Shown here: positions 55,244-63,953 of the stretch, one piece after another
How the letters are laid out: every line of letters starts with the position of its first letter
Numbering within the stretch: position 1 is the first letter of the stretch
NCBI GenBank assembly: GCA_033807775.1
Contig: CM066321.1
Span: 254,188,422 to 254,252,421, forward strand
DNA: 64,000 nt
Direction of reading: 5' to 3'
Source: Saussurea involucrata
Lineage: Eukaryota; Streptophyta; Magnoliopsida; Asterales; Asteraceae
Program-made: the position numbers and the translations under genes
The notes under the pieces: model-generated
Told to the model about the DNA's origin: nothing
Databases searched by the model: none
The model's input: only the letters and a program-made list of their open reading frames with translations

Positions 55244-57247
55244 GAGACTCTTCAGAATTTTTTAGAAAGTTCTGGGATTTCTCACAATTTTTCTGCTGTC
55301 AGAACTCCTCAACAAAATGGTGTTGTTGAAAGGAAAAACAGAACTCTAGTTGAAGCTGCGAGAACAATGCTGGCTTATGCAAATCTTCCTACCTTCCTAT
55401 GGGCTGAAGCAATTGCAACTGCTTGTTTTACACAGAATAGAACTTTAATCAATAAGAGATTAAATAAGACTGCTTATGAACTGATAAATAAAAGAAAACC
55501 ATTAATCAAATTCTTTCATGTTTTTGGTTGCAGGTGCTATGTTCTTAGAGACAGAGAAATTCTTGCCAAATTCGATAAAAAGGCAGATGAAGGATACTTT
55601 GTGGGTTATTCTTTAACTTCCAAAGCATTCAGAATCTACAATAGAAGAACCAAGAGGATGATGGAGAGCATAAATGTAACTTTTGATGAAGCCAGAATAA
55701 GGACTTCTGAACAAGACAGTTCAGAACTCATGCAGAACAAGACAAAAATGACTTCTGATACAAATTCTAATCCTATTTGTTCAGAACTCAATTTACTGTT
55801 TAAGGATGCTTTTATTGAACTAATGTCTGATTCTTATGCAGAATATGAAAACCCAAAGATGGTCAAAGAGATGAAAAATAAGGCTCCAGAAATAGTTCAA
55901 TCAACTGTAATTTCTGATAAAGGTCCATCTGAGGAATGTCCAAATCTGATAAATTCAAGTAGTGAGAATTCTGAACCATGTATTCAGAATTCTGAACCTT
56001 GTAATCAGAATTCTGAACCTTGTAGTCAGAACTCTGGTCAAGTTACTCAGAAGTCTGATTTCATTACTCAGAATACAAACACACATGAAACTCCTACACA
56101 TATATCAGAACAAGGGGATAGTTCAGAATTACAGGCAATCATTGATGAGAATGATGCAAACAACAATTATTCAGAGATTGATGTACTCCCTAGTGCAAAT
56201 AAATGGACTAAAAATCATCCTATTCATCAAGTAATAGGTGATCCATCAGCAGGAGTAAAGACCAGATCAGCTACAGCAAATGAAGCAATGTTTGCTGGTT
56301 TCTTAAGTGTGATTGAACCAAAGAAAGCTAATGAAGCCCTAGAGGATCCAGACTGGATTTCAGCAATGCAAGAGGAATTGCTTCAATTTGAAAGAAATAA
56401 TGTTTGGAGACTCATTCCAAAGCCTGAAGGTAAATCTATTATTGGAACTAAATGGGTGTTCAGAAACAAAAAGGATGAGTCAGGTGTTGTCATCAGAAAC
56501 AAGGCAAGATTGGTTGCTAATGGATACTGTCAACAAGAGGGAATTGATTATGATGAGACATTTGCACCAGTGGCAAGAATAGAGGCAATCAGAATATTTT
56601 TGGCCTATGCTGCACACAAAAACTTCAAGGTGTATCAGATGGATGTTAAATCAGCCTTTCTAAATGGCAAACTTAATGAAGAAGGTTTTGTTGATCCAGA
56701 ATTCCCTGATCATGTTTATATCTTAGACAAAGCTTTATATGGTCTAAAACAAGCACCACGAGCCTGGTATGACACTCTTACTAAACACTTGTTAGGTTCA
56801 GGGTTCAAGAAAGGTAAGATTGACACAACTTTGTTTTTAAAGAAACAGGGTAATGATTTAATTCTGATTCAGATTTATGTTGATGACATAATATTTGGTT
56901 CTACCAGTCCAGAATTATGTGATAATTTTTCAAAAATCATGTCATCTGAATTTGAAATGAGCATGATGGGTGAGCTGAATTTTTTCCTTGGTCTTCAAGT
57001 CAAACAATTACCAAAAGGTATTTTTATAAATCAAGGAAAATATGTCAGAGACATTCTGAAAAAGTTCAAAATGTCTGATTGTGCTTCTATGAGAACACCC
57101 ATGGCAACTAACATAAAGTTAGATGCTGATCTCAAAGGTGTTTCAGCAGATATCAAACTCTATAGAGGCATGATTGGATCATTAATTTATCTGACTGCAA
57201 GTAGACCAGATATCATGTTTTCTACCTGTTTATGTGCTAGATTTTAA
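55244..57247 (+). CDS. Copia-2 pol, rest of integrase and reverse transcriptase
   Basis: Continues the integrase split by Gypsy-2. The catalytic Glu lies in PQQNGVVERKNRTL, followed by the conserved FHVFGCRCYVLRD and GYFVGYS blocks. A Gln-Asn-Ser-Glu/Pro repeat linker (NSEPCIQNSEPCNQNSEPC, from about 55966) leads to the Copia RT (RVT_2): IGTKWVFRNKKDESG, ARLVANGYCQQEGIDYDETF, ALYGLKQAPRAWY and the active-site YVDDIIFGS. The usual VYVxQPP stretch before GFVDPEF seems to be missing (an in-frame loss of about 7 residues near 56690). It ends at TAA 57245-57247 in the ARF motif, with homologous sequence continuing in frame beyond it. An ATG at 55367 exists but is internal. Confidence 0.88.
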   Translation, partial: ETLQNFLESSGISHNFSAVRTPQQNGVVERKNRTLVEAARTMLAYANLPTFLWAEAIATACFTQNRTLINKRLNKTAYELINKRKPLIKFFHVFGCRCYVLRDREILAKFDKKADEGYFVGYSLTSKAFRIYNRRTKRMMESINVTFDEARIRTSEQDSSELMQNKTKMTSDTNSNPICSELNLLFKDAFIELMSDSYAEYENPKMVKEMKNKAPEIVQSTVISDKGPSEECPNLINSSSENSEPCIQNSEPCNQNSEPCSQNSGQVTQKSDFITQNTNTHETPTHISEQGDSSELQAIIDENDANNNYSEIDVLPSANKWTKNHPIHQVIGDPSAGVKTRSATANEAMFAGFLSVIEPKKANEALEDPDWISAMQEELLQFERNNVWRLIPKPEGKSIIGTKWVFRNKKDESGVVIRNKARLVANGYCQQEGIDYDETFAPVARIEAIRIFLAYAAHKNFKVYQMDVKSAFLNGKLNEEGFVDPEFPDHVYILDKALYGLKQAPRAWYDTLTKHLLGSGFKKGKIDTTLFLKKQGNDLILIQIYVDDIIFGSTSPELCDNFSKIMSSEFEMSMMGELNFFLGLQVKQLPKGIFINQGKYVRDILKKFKMSDCASMRTPMATNIKLDADLKGVSADIKLYRGMIGSLIYLTASRPDIMFSTCLCARF

Positions 57248-57268
57248 TCTAACCCAAAAGAATCACAT

Positions 57269-57823
57269 ATGTTGGCTGTCAAAAGGATTTTAAGATATCT
57301 CAAAGGAACACCTGATCTAGGTTTATGGTATCCAAAAGAAACTGACTTCAAATTGACTGCTTTCACTGATGCTGATCATGCAGGAAGTAGGTTGGACAGA
57401 AAGAGTACATCTGGTGCTTGTCACTTTTTGGGAGATAAAATAGTGAGTTGGGCATCAAAGAAGCAGAATTGTGTGTCCACTTCAACTGCTGAAGCAGAGT
57501 ATGTTGTTGCTGCTGCTTCATGCTCTCAAACATTGTGGATGAGAACACAACTCATGGACTATGGATATCAGCTTAACAAGATTCCCATCTATTGTGACTC
57601 AGAAAGTGCAATTGCCATTACTCAGAATCCTGTTCAACATTCAAAGACTAAGCATATAGATGTGAGGTATCATTTTATAAAGAACTATGTGGAAAAAGGA
57701 ACTATAGAGATGCACTTTGTGCATACAAAGTATCAATTGGCTGACTTGTTCACAAAGCCTCTTGATCACAAAAGGTTCTCTTTTCTCATATGTAAAATAG
57801 GAATGCTTAATCTGACTAATTGA
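57269..57823 (+). CDS. Copia-2 pol, RNase H
   Basis: In the same frame as the RT part, open from 57248. It shows the Copia RNase H pattern: VKRILRYLKGTPDLGLWYP, FTDADHAGSRLDRKSTSG, STAEAEYV, YCDSESAIAITQNPVQHSKT and KHIDVRYHFIKNYV, ending with the conserved LADLFTKPLD. RNase H degrades the RNA strand during reverse transcription. The natural end of pol is TGA at 57821-57823. Confidence 0.9.
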   Translation: MLAVKRILRYLKGTPDLGLWYPKETDFKLTAFTDADHAGSRLDRKSTSGACHFLGDKIVSWASKKQNCVSTSTAEAEYVVAAASCSQTLWMRTQLMDYGYQLNKIPIYCDSESAIAITQNPVQHSKTKHIDVRYHFIKNYVEKGTIEMHFVHTKYQLADLFTKPLDHKRFSFLICKIGMLNLTN

Positions 57824-58775
57824 AAATATTTGTTTTTCTTAAAAATGCTAAATGTTTCTAAGTAAAATTGTCTGAGTAGTGTACTCAGAACTCTGAGTCT
57901 TAAGTTCAAAACTTTTGAGTCTTGAGTTCAGAACTTCTGAGTCTTGAGGTCAGATTCTGAGTCGATACTTCAGCAATATAACTTTCAAAATTTTATTTTT
58001 GAGAAATACAAATACTTCAACTATGTGGATTATGCTTCTTCTATTATCTTTTTATCTCATCTTTATGTATCATAAATAGTCAAATGCATGCTCAAGTCAA
58101 GGGGGAGCATCAAATTTTTTGTTTGGAAATTATTTTGTGATGCTTAAAAGGTTTGTTTTCATTTCTTATCTATGATCATTCTAAGAAGAACAAGCTTTTA
58201 ATGATAAATTTTTTGTTGTTCAAACTATATCTGAATTAAAAGTTTTCATATTCAGATATAAGATTTTAAATGATTTTTTTTTTAAAATCATCATAATATG
58301 AACATAATTTTGATGATTAAAAAAGGTGTTTCTATCTGTTCAAACCTCTTCTGAATAATCAAAATGTTTTATATTTTTTAGAAGTTGATTTTAAATGACA
58401 TTTTGGTTACAAGGAAAAATTATTCTGAGTTATGGAATCAGAACTCTGAGTAGAACAATCAGATATCTGATAAAGGAAAGTCAAAACATCTGAGCGTGTT
58501 ATTCAGATCTTTGACTTGAGTCAAAATTCTATCCACTAACACGTGTCAGCTTCATATTTGTTTGATTATGCCACGCATTTCATTTAAATCCTATGTGGCA
58601 TTTCAAATGTGTTGACTCCGTTATAACATTGATTTCGCTTTTCCGTTAAACCTTTCAACTTCGTGGATTTTAAATAGGTCTTAAAATCCCTATTTCAAAT
58701 CTTTTCAAATTCCAGAGCGAAAAGTGAGATACGAATCAAATCCAGAGTTCTTTGAGTTTTTTTTCTTCTTAAATC
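57824..58775 (+). other. Copia-2 non-coding region between pol and the extra ORF, with promoter-like end
   Basis: No long frame. Near 57880-57965 it has tandem GAGTCTTGAGTTCAGAACTTCT-like motifs, related to those of the LTR and the array. A purine run TCAAGGGGGAGCATC lies near 58097. Toward the end come an ACACGTGTCAGC element (58538) and TTTAAATAGG (58668-58677), about 100 bp before the ATG at 58776, followed by a pyrimidine-rich leader. That layout could be an internal promoter for the downstream ORF, but the evidence is motif-level only. Confidence 0.5.
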
Positions 58776-59246
58776 ATGTCTGGAATACGAAGGAGTGGTC
58801 CAATTTCTCTACATTCTACAAAATCGATAATGGATTCATCTGATTCGGATAATGATGAAGTACAGAATAGAGTTGTAGAGGAAGAGGCAATAAGAAATGA
58901 TGAAGAAGATGAACAAATGGATGAATCAGAAGGAAATGCAGATGAGGTAAACATTAATATTGAACATGAACAGAGTGCTGCAGGGTCGATTATGTCAGAT
59001 AGACCTATTTTCGTGGAAAGGGATGTTCCTGAGAGTGAATGGTTGAAATTATCTGAAAATAACTGTGTTATATTGTTTGAGGAAAGTCGATTTAAACCAG
59101 AACACAGAATTATCATGGAGATATTCAAACATCATCCTTATAGAAAATGGTTTACAAGAAGCAAAAATGTTCCTGTTCAGTACATACAACAATGGTGGAA
59201 ACATCTTAGGTTAGAAGATAATAAGTTTGTGTCTGAAATTGGATGA
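58776..59246 (+). CDS. Copia-2 extra ORF (ORF3), segment 1
   Basis: 156 codons from an ATG behind a promoter-like stretch. An acidic, Ser/Glu/Asp-rich start (MDSSDSDNDEVQN) leads into a more ordered part with FKPEHRIIMEIFKHHPYRKW and VPVQYIQQWWKHLRL. TGA 59244-59246 interrupts a frame that continues. I do not know its function. Sequences of this type, with an FxxQFW-like block, recur after pol in Sirevirus-like elements of Asteraceae genomes, to my memory. They sit where envelope-like ORFs occur, but I see no signal peptide or membrane helix here. Confidence 0.65.
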   Translation: MSGIRRSGPISLHSTKSIMDSSDSDNDEVQNRVVEEEAIRNDEEDEQMDESEGNADEVNINIEHEQSAAGSIMSDRPIFVERDVPESEWLKLSENNCVILFEESRFKPEHRIIMEIFKHHPYRKWFTRSKNVPVQYIQQWWKHLRLEDNKFVSEIG

Positions 59247-60650
59247 GTGACATTTGCCTTATCTATCTCTGCACTAAGAGAAATGCTGAATCTACCAGAG
59301 AAAGATGATGTACAAAGAAGGACAGATTTTGAAGACTCACCCCTAACAGAGGAATTAATAGCTGAATTTATGAAATTGGGATACAATGAAAGATTGAGGA
59401 CTCTCAGTTTGTTCAGAAGAAACAAATTACCACCTATTTGGGCGTGCTTCTTTCATGTGGTAAATAAATGCTTGTCAGAGAAGAATAGTTCTGCTGATCA
59501 AGGTTCTAAACAAATTCTTCAGATCTTTCAGGGCTTAGTGAAGAATAGGCATTATGACTATACTTTAATACTTTGGGAAGACATGAAGAATACATTTGAG
59601 AAGAATCAGAAAGCAATTCAGAGGAAAACAAAGGATGTTTCACTGACATACATTCCTTATATAAGGTACTGTCAAATTGTTATTTGGTATGCCATGCAGG
59701 AAAACAGAACAATCTCAAGAAGAACAAATGAAGAGCATGGTCCCACATTTTATTTGGGTAAGATGACCTCAGTAACAAGACTTGAAAACTATCCCAATCA
59801 TAAACTGTTGCCAAAATCACTTAGGAATTATATTCCAAGGGAGAGTGAGATTTTAAAAGCTTATTGCACCTCTATGGGAATTGAATTACCTCAAATCCCT
59901 ACCCAAGAGGACCAACCTGAGAAGAGAGGTGAGGGGTCTAGTCGAATTAGAGAGGGGGAGGATGTTCAGATGAGTGAACATTCTGAGAGACTTGAGGGGG
60001 AAAATTCTGAGAGCTTGCTTAGACTTGGTGAGGAAAAACAGAATGAGAGTGGTGAGGATGAGAGATTGTCAACAGAGGTTCAAACAGAAAGAGATGCCTC
60101 TGCACCAGCTAATCTTGGCCAGGTAACCCCAAATGCTATTAGTTCACATCTCTTGGTGTCCAATATTGAAACAAACATCATGGACCTAGTGGTGGATCTT
60201 GAACAACCCATCCATACCCACTCAGAAGCATTTCAACATGCTACTGTTTCACACAAATCCGGGGAACCATCCCAAACTCATTTGGAGGGAGGTGATAAAT
60301 CCCAACCTATTTTTCAACACATTGAGTCTGAATATCACAGTCCTATTCATATTGAGCCTGAAATTCCTTCTGACACTTGCACAAATCAGGAATCTCGTAT
60401 TCCTGAGACAACATTCCTATACATACCTAATGTTGGGTGTCGAGGATTGGATGGAAGTCCTGGTGAGGTGAACATTACAAAAGCCTCTTTCAAACGTACA
60501 TCTGTTGTACAAGATGACTTTGTGTTATCTACAGGCCATGAGCCCTCTGGGCACATGAAAACTGGACCATCTGTTGGTTCAGGTTCACTGTTAGACACTT
60601 CTGAATTTGAAAAGATTCAGAAACAAAACAAGGAGATGGGGGAAAAGTAG
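59247..60650 (+). CDS. Copia-2 ORF3, segment 2
   Basis: 467 codons in the same frame as segment 1. The first 200 residues look folded: ALREMLNLPEKDD, LTEELIAEFMKLGYNERL, LPPIWACFFHVVNKCLSEKN, KNRHYDYTLILWEDMKN and IPYIRYCQIVIWYAMQEN. A long acidic, Gln/Glu/Ser-rich, probably disordered tail follows. It ends in TAG (60648-60650) right after a run of five G (60638-60642). The next segment lies in another frame, consistent with loss of one G. No known enzymatic motif is visible. Confidence 0.65.
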   Translation: MTFALSISALREMLNLPEKDDVQRRTDFEDSPLTEELIAEFMKLGYNERLRTLSLFRRNKLPPIWACFFHVVNKCLSEKNSSADQGSKQILQIFQGLVKNRHYDYTLILWEDMKNTFEKNQKAIQRKTKDVSLTYIPYIRYCQIVIWYAMQENRTISRRTNEEHGPTFYLGKMTSVTRLENYPNHKLLPKSLRNYIPRESEILKAYCTSMGIELPQIPTQEDQPEKRGEGSSRIREGEDVQMSEHSERLEGENSESLLRLGEEKQNESGEDERLSTEVQTERDASAPANLGQVTPNAISSHLLVSNIETNIMDLVVDLEQPIHTHSEAFQHATVSHKSGEPSQTHLEGGDKSQPIFQHIESEYHSPIHIEPEIPSDTCTNQESRIPETTFLYIPNVGCRGLDGSPGEVNITKASFKRTSVVQDDFVLSTGHEPSGHMKTGPSVGSGSLLDTSEFEKIQKQNKEMGEK

Positions 60651-60655
60651 AAAAT

Positions 60656-62779
60656 TTGGAGAAGAAGGTGGAGGATTTGAATGATGAGATGTCAGATTTG
60701 AAAGTTGTGTTGGAGAAAAAGTTGATTTCTGTTGAAACCAAAGTAGATGATGTAAAGAAATCCTTGGATTCTCACAAAAAGGAGATCATGGATACAATGT
60801 CTGGTTTTCAAAAAGATATGTTAAAACAAATGCAAGATTTGCAGGAATCTATACTGAAAGCACTAAGTGTATCACTGGCTTCTACTTCAAAGCCTCTTGA
60901 TCCTATTCCTATTGCAGAAGCTGAACCTGAAGGTACTTCTAATCAGAACATAAAGAGAAAGTTTGATGATAATGAGCCTCATGATCATCAAAAGGGGGAG
61001 AAAAGACAGAGGTTAAGTTCTGATGATGACATTGCCATAGAAGATTTTGAGATAGCAGATATGCACTTAGCCAGTACAAAAAGTTCAAAAGATCAGACAC
61101 AGGAAAATTTAAAGGCAATGACTCAGATAGTTCAGATTGATAGCTCAGATACAGAGGAAATGGAGTTGGAAAGTACAGATGGTGGTGATTCAGATAAAAC
61201 AGAGGAATTGAACTTAGACACAGAGATGGAAGGAAACTCAGATGAAACTGAAGCTATTGAGGAATCTGTATTGAGATCAGAAAAGACAGTGGAAAGTGAA
61301 GTGGTCAACATGTGTACAGATATTGTGGTATATAACAAAGAAAATATGATGAATTCTGAATCAGAAGAAAGGAGGTTGAGTGAAGAATTGATCAGAAAAA
61401 TGCAAAGTGAGGTAGTCAGAGCACTTAATGTTCAGAAAATTCAACAAGGGTTAAAACTGATAAGGCCTATTGATCTGTTAGGAGAAGAAGATAGAACTGT
61501 TGATTATTCTCAGAATTTTAAGCATGAGTTCAGATATAACTATGCTGATGAGATGAACACAGAAGAAGAATATGAGAAATTAGAAGATTACTTTATGCCT
61601 TCTAAGTATGTATTCAGAAAACCAATTGAGATTCCCAAGATTGACTTACAGGTTTTAGAAGAACCTATCTGTGATTTTATCCTGGAATTAAGTGATGTAC
61701 CTTTGGCCAGACAATTTCATGATGACATTTTTCCTGAGGAAATGTATGAAAGCCTCTACCACACAGAAGGAGAATATGAGCTTTTAGAGAGCAATGTTGA
61801 TGGTTTCATGGATGAAAGAGATCAGATGATTTATACAGAAGCCTCAACCAGATTCAGAATTCCTGACTCAAGACTGCATATCCAGAAAAGAATTGAGAAA
61901 GTTCTAATGTTCCAACAAGAAGAATTCAATGGTTTGATATTTGTAAGAATGGAAGTGCTGAAAGAAAGGAATACAAAGGTTTTCATGTCCAGCTTTGATT
62001 TCCACAGACTAACACTTGATGATCAGATCTTTCTAGTCAAGTTCTTCTCTAGTACTGAAGAAGCCTTAATGGAAATTGAATGCAGAAGACTTCTGGGTAT
62101 CTATGTCAGAAACATGTACTTATATGATTTTCAACTAGCTATTGAAGGAAGAAAAGAGAAGTGCAATCTGAGGTGTCCATCAAATATTGCAGGATTTGAT
62201 GTGTGTATGAAGGGATTTGTAAATGAAGGAATGGAATCTGAAGGGTTTGCATATAAAGTTCAAGAGAGACTTGAAATGTTCAAACTGAAAGAGCTGGTAA
62301 AATATAGTGATGCAACTCTGAGTTGGTTACTGATTGAAATGGAAGTAAGTGCTAAAACTGAAAGAAAGAATTTAAAGAAAAGGTGTGTAAACTCTATGAA
62401 AAGAAGGTTGAATCTCAGAAGAAAGATCAGAAGTTGTGGTGAATGGTTGCTATCTGAAGTTAATCCCAAGAAGATGTTACATAGTGATTTTGTGTTTCCT
62501 GCTGAGTATGAAGTGAATGAAATTATGTCAGATGAAGTTGAAGAAGTCCAGGACACAACACCTCAGAATGTGCAGATAACTAGTTTTGATCAAGCTGAAC
62601 AGTCTGAACCCAAAGAAGATGAAATATCCATTGATCTAAATGGATACTTTCTTGAATTTGATCTGCCTGAGTTCTTCAAACCAAAAGAAGTACAATTCTT
62701 GGATGTGTACTATGATAGACCTAAGGAGACTCAGATCTGGTTGGCTGAAAAATTAAGATGTCTTGGTAAAACAAAGTAA
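60656..62779 (+). CDS. Copia-2 ORF3, segment 3
   Basis: 707 codons, open from about 60643 in the frame following the G-run shift. It begins with a heptad-rich coiled coil (VEDLNDEMSDLKVVLEKKL, residues 1-80) and a basic KRKFDDNEPHDHQKGEKRQR stretch. Acidic repeats lead into a globular-looking region (from about residue 270) with PIDLLGEEDRTVDYS, a Tyr/Glu-rich part, and a basic helix region near 570-600. It ends at TAA 62777-62779 with the frame continuing. Function unknown. Confidence 0.6.
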   Translation: MEKKVEDLNDEMSDLKVVLEKKLISVETKVDDVKKSLDSHKKEIMDTMSGFQKDMLKQMQDLQESILKALSVSLASTSKPLDPIPIAEAEPEGTSNQNIKRKFDDNEPHDHQKGEKRQRLSSDDDIAIEDFEIADMHLASTKSSKDQTQENLKAMTQIVQIDSSDTEEMELESTDGGDSDKTEELNLDTEMEGNSDETEAIEESVLRSEKTVESEVVNMCTDIVVYNKENMMNSESEERRLSEELIRKMQSEVVRALNVQKIQQGLKLIRPIDLLGEEDRTVDYSQNFKHEFRYNYADEMNTEEEYEKLEDYFMPSKYVFRKPIEIPKIDLQVLEEPICDFILELSDVPLARQFHDDIFPEEMYESLYHTEGEYELLESNVDGFMDERDQMIYTEASTRFRIPDSRLHIQKRIEKVLMFQQEEFNGLIFVRMEVLKERNTKVFMSSFDFHRLTLDDQIFLVKFFSSTEEALMEIECRRLLGIYVRNMYLYDFQLAIEGRKEKCNLRCPSNIAGFDVCMKGFVNEGMESEGFAYKVQERLEMFKLKELVKYSDATLSWLLIEMEVSAKTERKNLKKRCVNSMKRRLNLRRKIRSCGEWLLSEVNPKKMLHSDFVFPAEYEVNEIMSDEVEEVQDTTPQNVQITSFDQAEQSEPKEDEISIDLNGYFLEFDLPEFFKPKEVQFLDVYYDRPKETQIWLAEKLRCLGKTK

Positions 62780-62923
62780 GCTGTTTACTCAGATTTTCTA
62801 ATCACTGGAATCAGAGAATTGAAGGTTAAGAAATTCAGAAAGATGGAGTACTTATCCTTTGAAGTTCTGAGAGAAGATGGTAAGGTTTAGTATTTCACTG
62901 ATGCAGATTTTGAGAAACTATCA

Positions 62924-63451
62924 GTGGTTGACTTCTACAGATTACACGGCTTTCTATGCTTCAAAGAGTCAAGCAAAGACAGAAATGAAAGGAAGGCAAG
63001 AAGTGTGGTGATTGAGGCTATGTTCTATATCTTAAGGTGGCACTGTTATATAGATTTCCAAATAGCTCTGTACTTACAAAAGCCATGTGTTTATCTGGCA
63101 AAGCCCAACACAGATCATGAGCAGAAAAAGGTGTTAAAGACTGGAAGTATTCACAAATATCCAGATTTGGGAGTATTTTTGAAAAACAAAAGTGGAAAGA
63201 TCTTCTTCAGAGCAAAGGAAACTGCAAAATACTGTTCTGGAACTTTAAGATTCATAAAGCACAATTTGGAGAAAAAGATGCTGAAAGTAAAGGAAGCAAA
63301 CATAACTCAAGAAGTAATCAATCAGCAAGTTGAAATTATTCAAGAAATCATTGTCAAAATTGACAAGAGGCTTAATCTGAGAAATGTGCTACTTCAGAAA
63401 ATTGTTCCTGCTCTGAAAGAACTGGATGATGCAAAATTCAAGTTTATTTGA
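62924..63451 (+). CDS. Copia-2 ORF3, C-terminal segment
   Basis: Same frame as segment 3; two stops (62777-62779 and 62888-62890) interrupt the run between them. It shows FYRLHGFLCFKESSKDRNER, a hydrophobic stretch YIDFQIALYLQKPCVYLAKP, FFRAKETAKYCSGTLRFIKH and a helical end, closing at TGA 63449-63451 just before the purine tract. The pattern DFQ…LAKPN…CSGTL…IKH resembles proteins I recall from other Asteraceae elements (DFQLG…NLTKP type), so the C-terminus appears conserved. Function unknown. Confidence 0.6.
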   Translation: MVDFYRLHGFLCFKESSKDRNERKARSVVIEAMFYILRWHCYIDFQIALYLQKPCVYLAKPNTDHEQKKVLKTGSIHKYPDLGVFLKNKSGKIFFRAKETAKYCSGTLRFIKHNLEKKMLKVKEANITQEVINQQVEIIQEIIVKIDKRLNLRNVLLQKIVPALKELDDAKFKFI

Positions 63452-63452
63452 C

Positions 63453-63466
63453 AAAAAGGGGGAGAT
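63453..63466 (+). other. Copia-2 polypurine tract
   Basis: AAAAAGGGGGAGAT immediately before the 3' LTR. Similar purine runs occur within the element near 58097 and 60992. Confidence 0.88.
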
Positions 63467-63953
63467 TGTTAGATCTGAAGTTTTGTCAATAAACAAAGTG
63501 TTGAAGATCTGATAAGAAGACTCAGATGCTCTAAGTAGAGGAGTCAGAGATCTGAGAAGAGAAGTCAGAGTTCTGAGAGAAAGAGTCAGAAGCTCTGAGA
63601 AGCGTTATAAGAAGAATGTTCAGAAGTTCTGAACAACCTGTTCAGAACTTATGACTACATACTTTACTTGGTATTTAGTAAACTAATTAGGACACGTGTT
63701 ATGTTCTTATTAGTCTTTCTTATTTGTACTGTAGCTTTAACATGTCCGTTGCAGTATAAATAGAGTGGTTAGCACTACATTGCTAACTGATTGATTTTCC
63801 CATATATCGTTGTATTCATTCATTGTAATCTTTGAGATTCTCTCTCTCTTAGATCTATAATCCTGTTCATCATTGAATACAATTGGGCTTGATCATACAA
63901 CTTCTCAATTACTGCTTTCTATATTGATTGTAAGATTAGATCCTGTACTTACA
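63467..63953 (+). repeat. Copia-2 3' LTR
   Basis: 487 bp, identical in length to the 5' LTR. I see five differences: AACCAAG/AACAAAG, CTCTGAG/CTCTAAG, TTGAACT/TTGTACT, TTCTTTG/TTCATTG and ATCTGTA/ATCTATA. Confidence 0.95.
63755..63762 (+). promoter_or_regulatory. TATA box in Copia-2 3' LTR
   Basis: TATAAATA, the copy of the 5' LTR box at 40541. It could drive read-out transcription into the tandem array. Confidence 0.6.

Larger units (their letters stand above)
40253..63953 (+). mobile_element. Copia-2: Sirevirus-like Ty1/Copia element, complete ends, with nested Gypsy-2
   Basis: Two 487-bp LTRs (TGTTAGATCTGAAG…ACTTACA) flank the internal region. The 5-bp duplication AAAAT is present at 40248-40252 and 63954-63958, and joining the flanks gives an unbroken array monomer. 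Domain order is gag, protease, integrase, RT, RNase H, as in Ty1/Copia. The long coiled-coil Gag with a CCHC knuckle, the additional coding region after pol and repeated purine tracts point to the Sirevirus (Maximus/SIRE) group. Without Gypsy-2 the element is about 13.4 kb. I count five base differences between the LTRs (about 1%), suggesting insertion within roughly the last million years under usual plant rates. Several stops and frameshifts make this copy defective. Confidence 0.93.
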
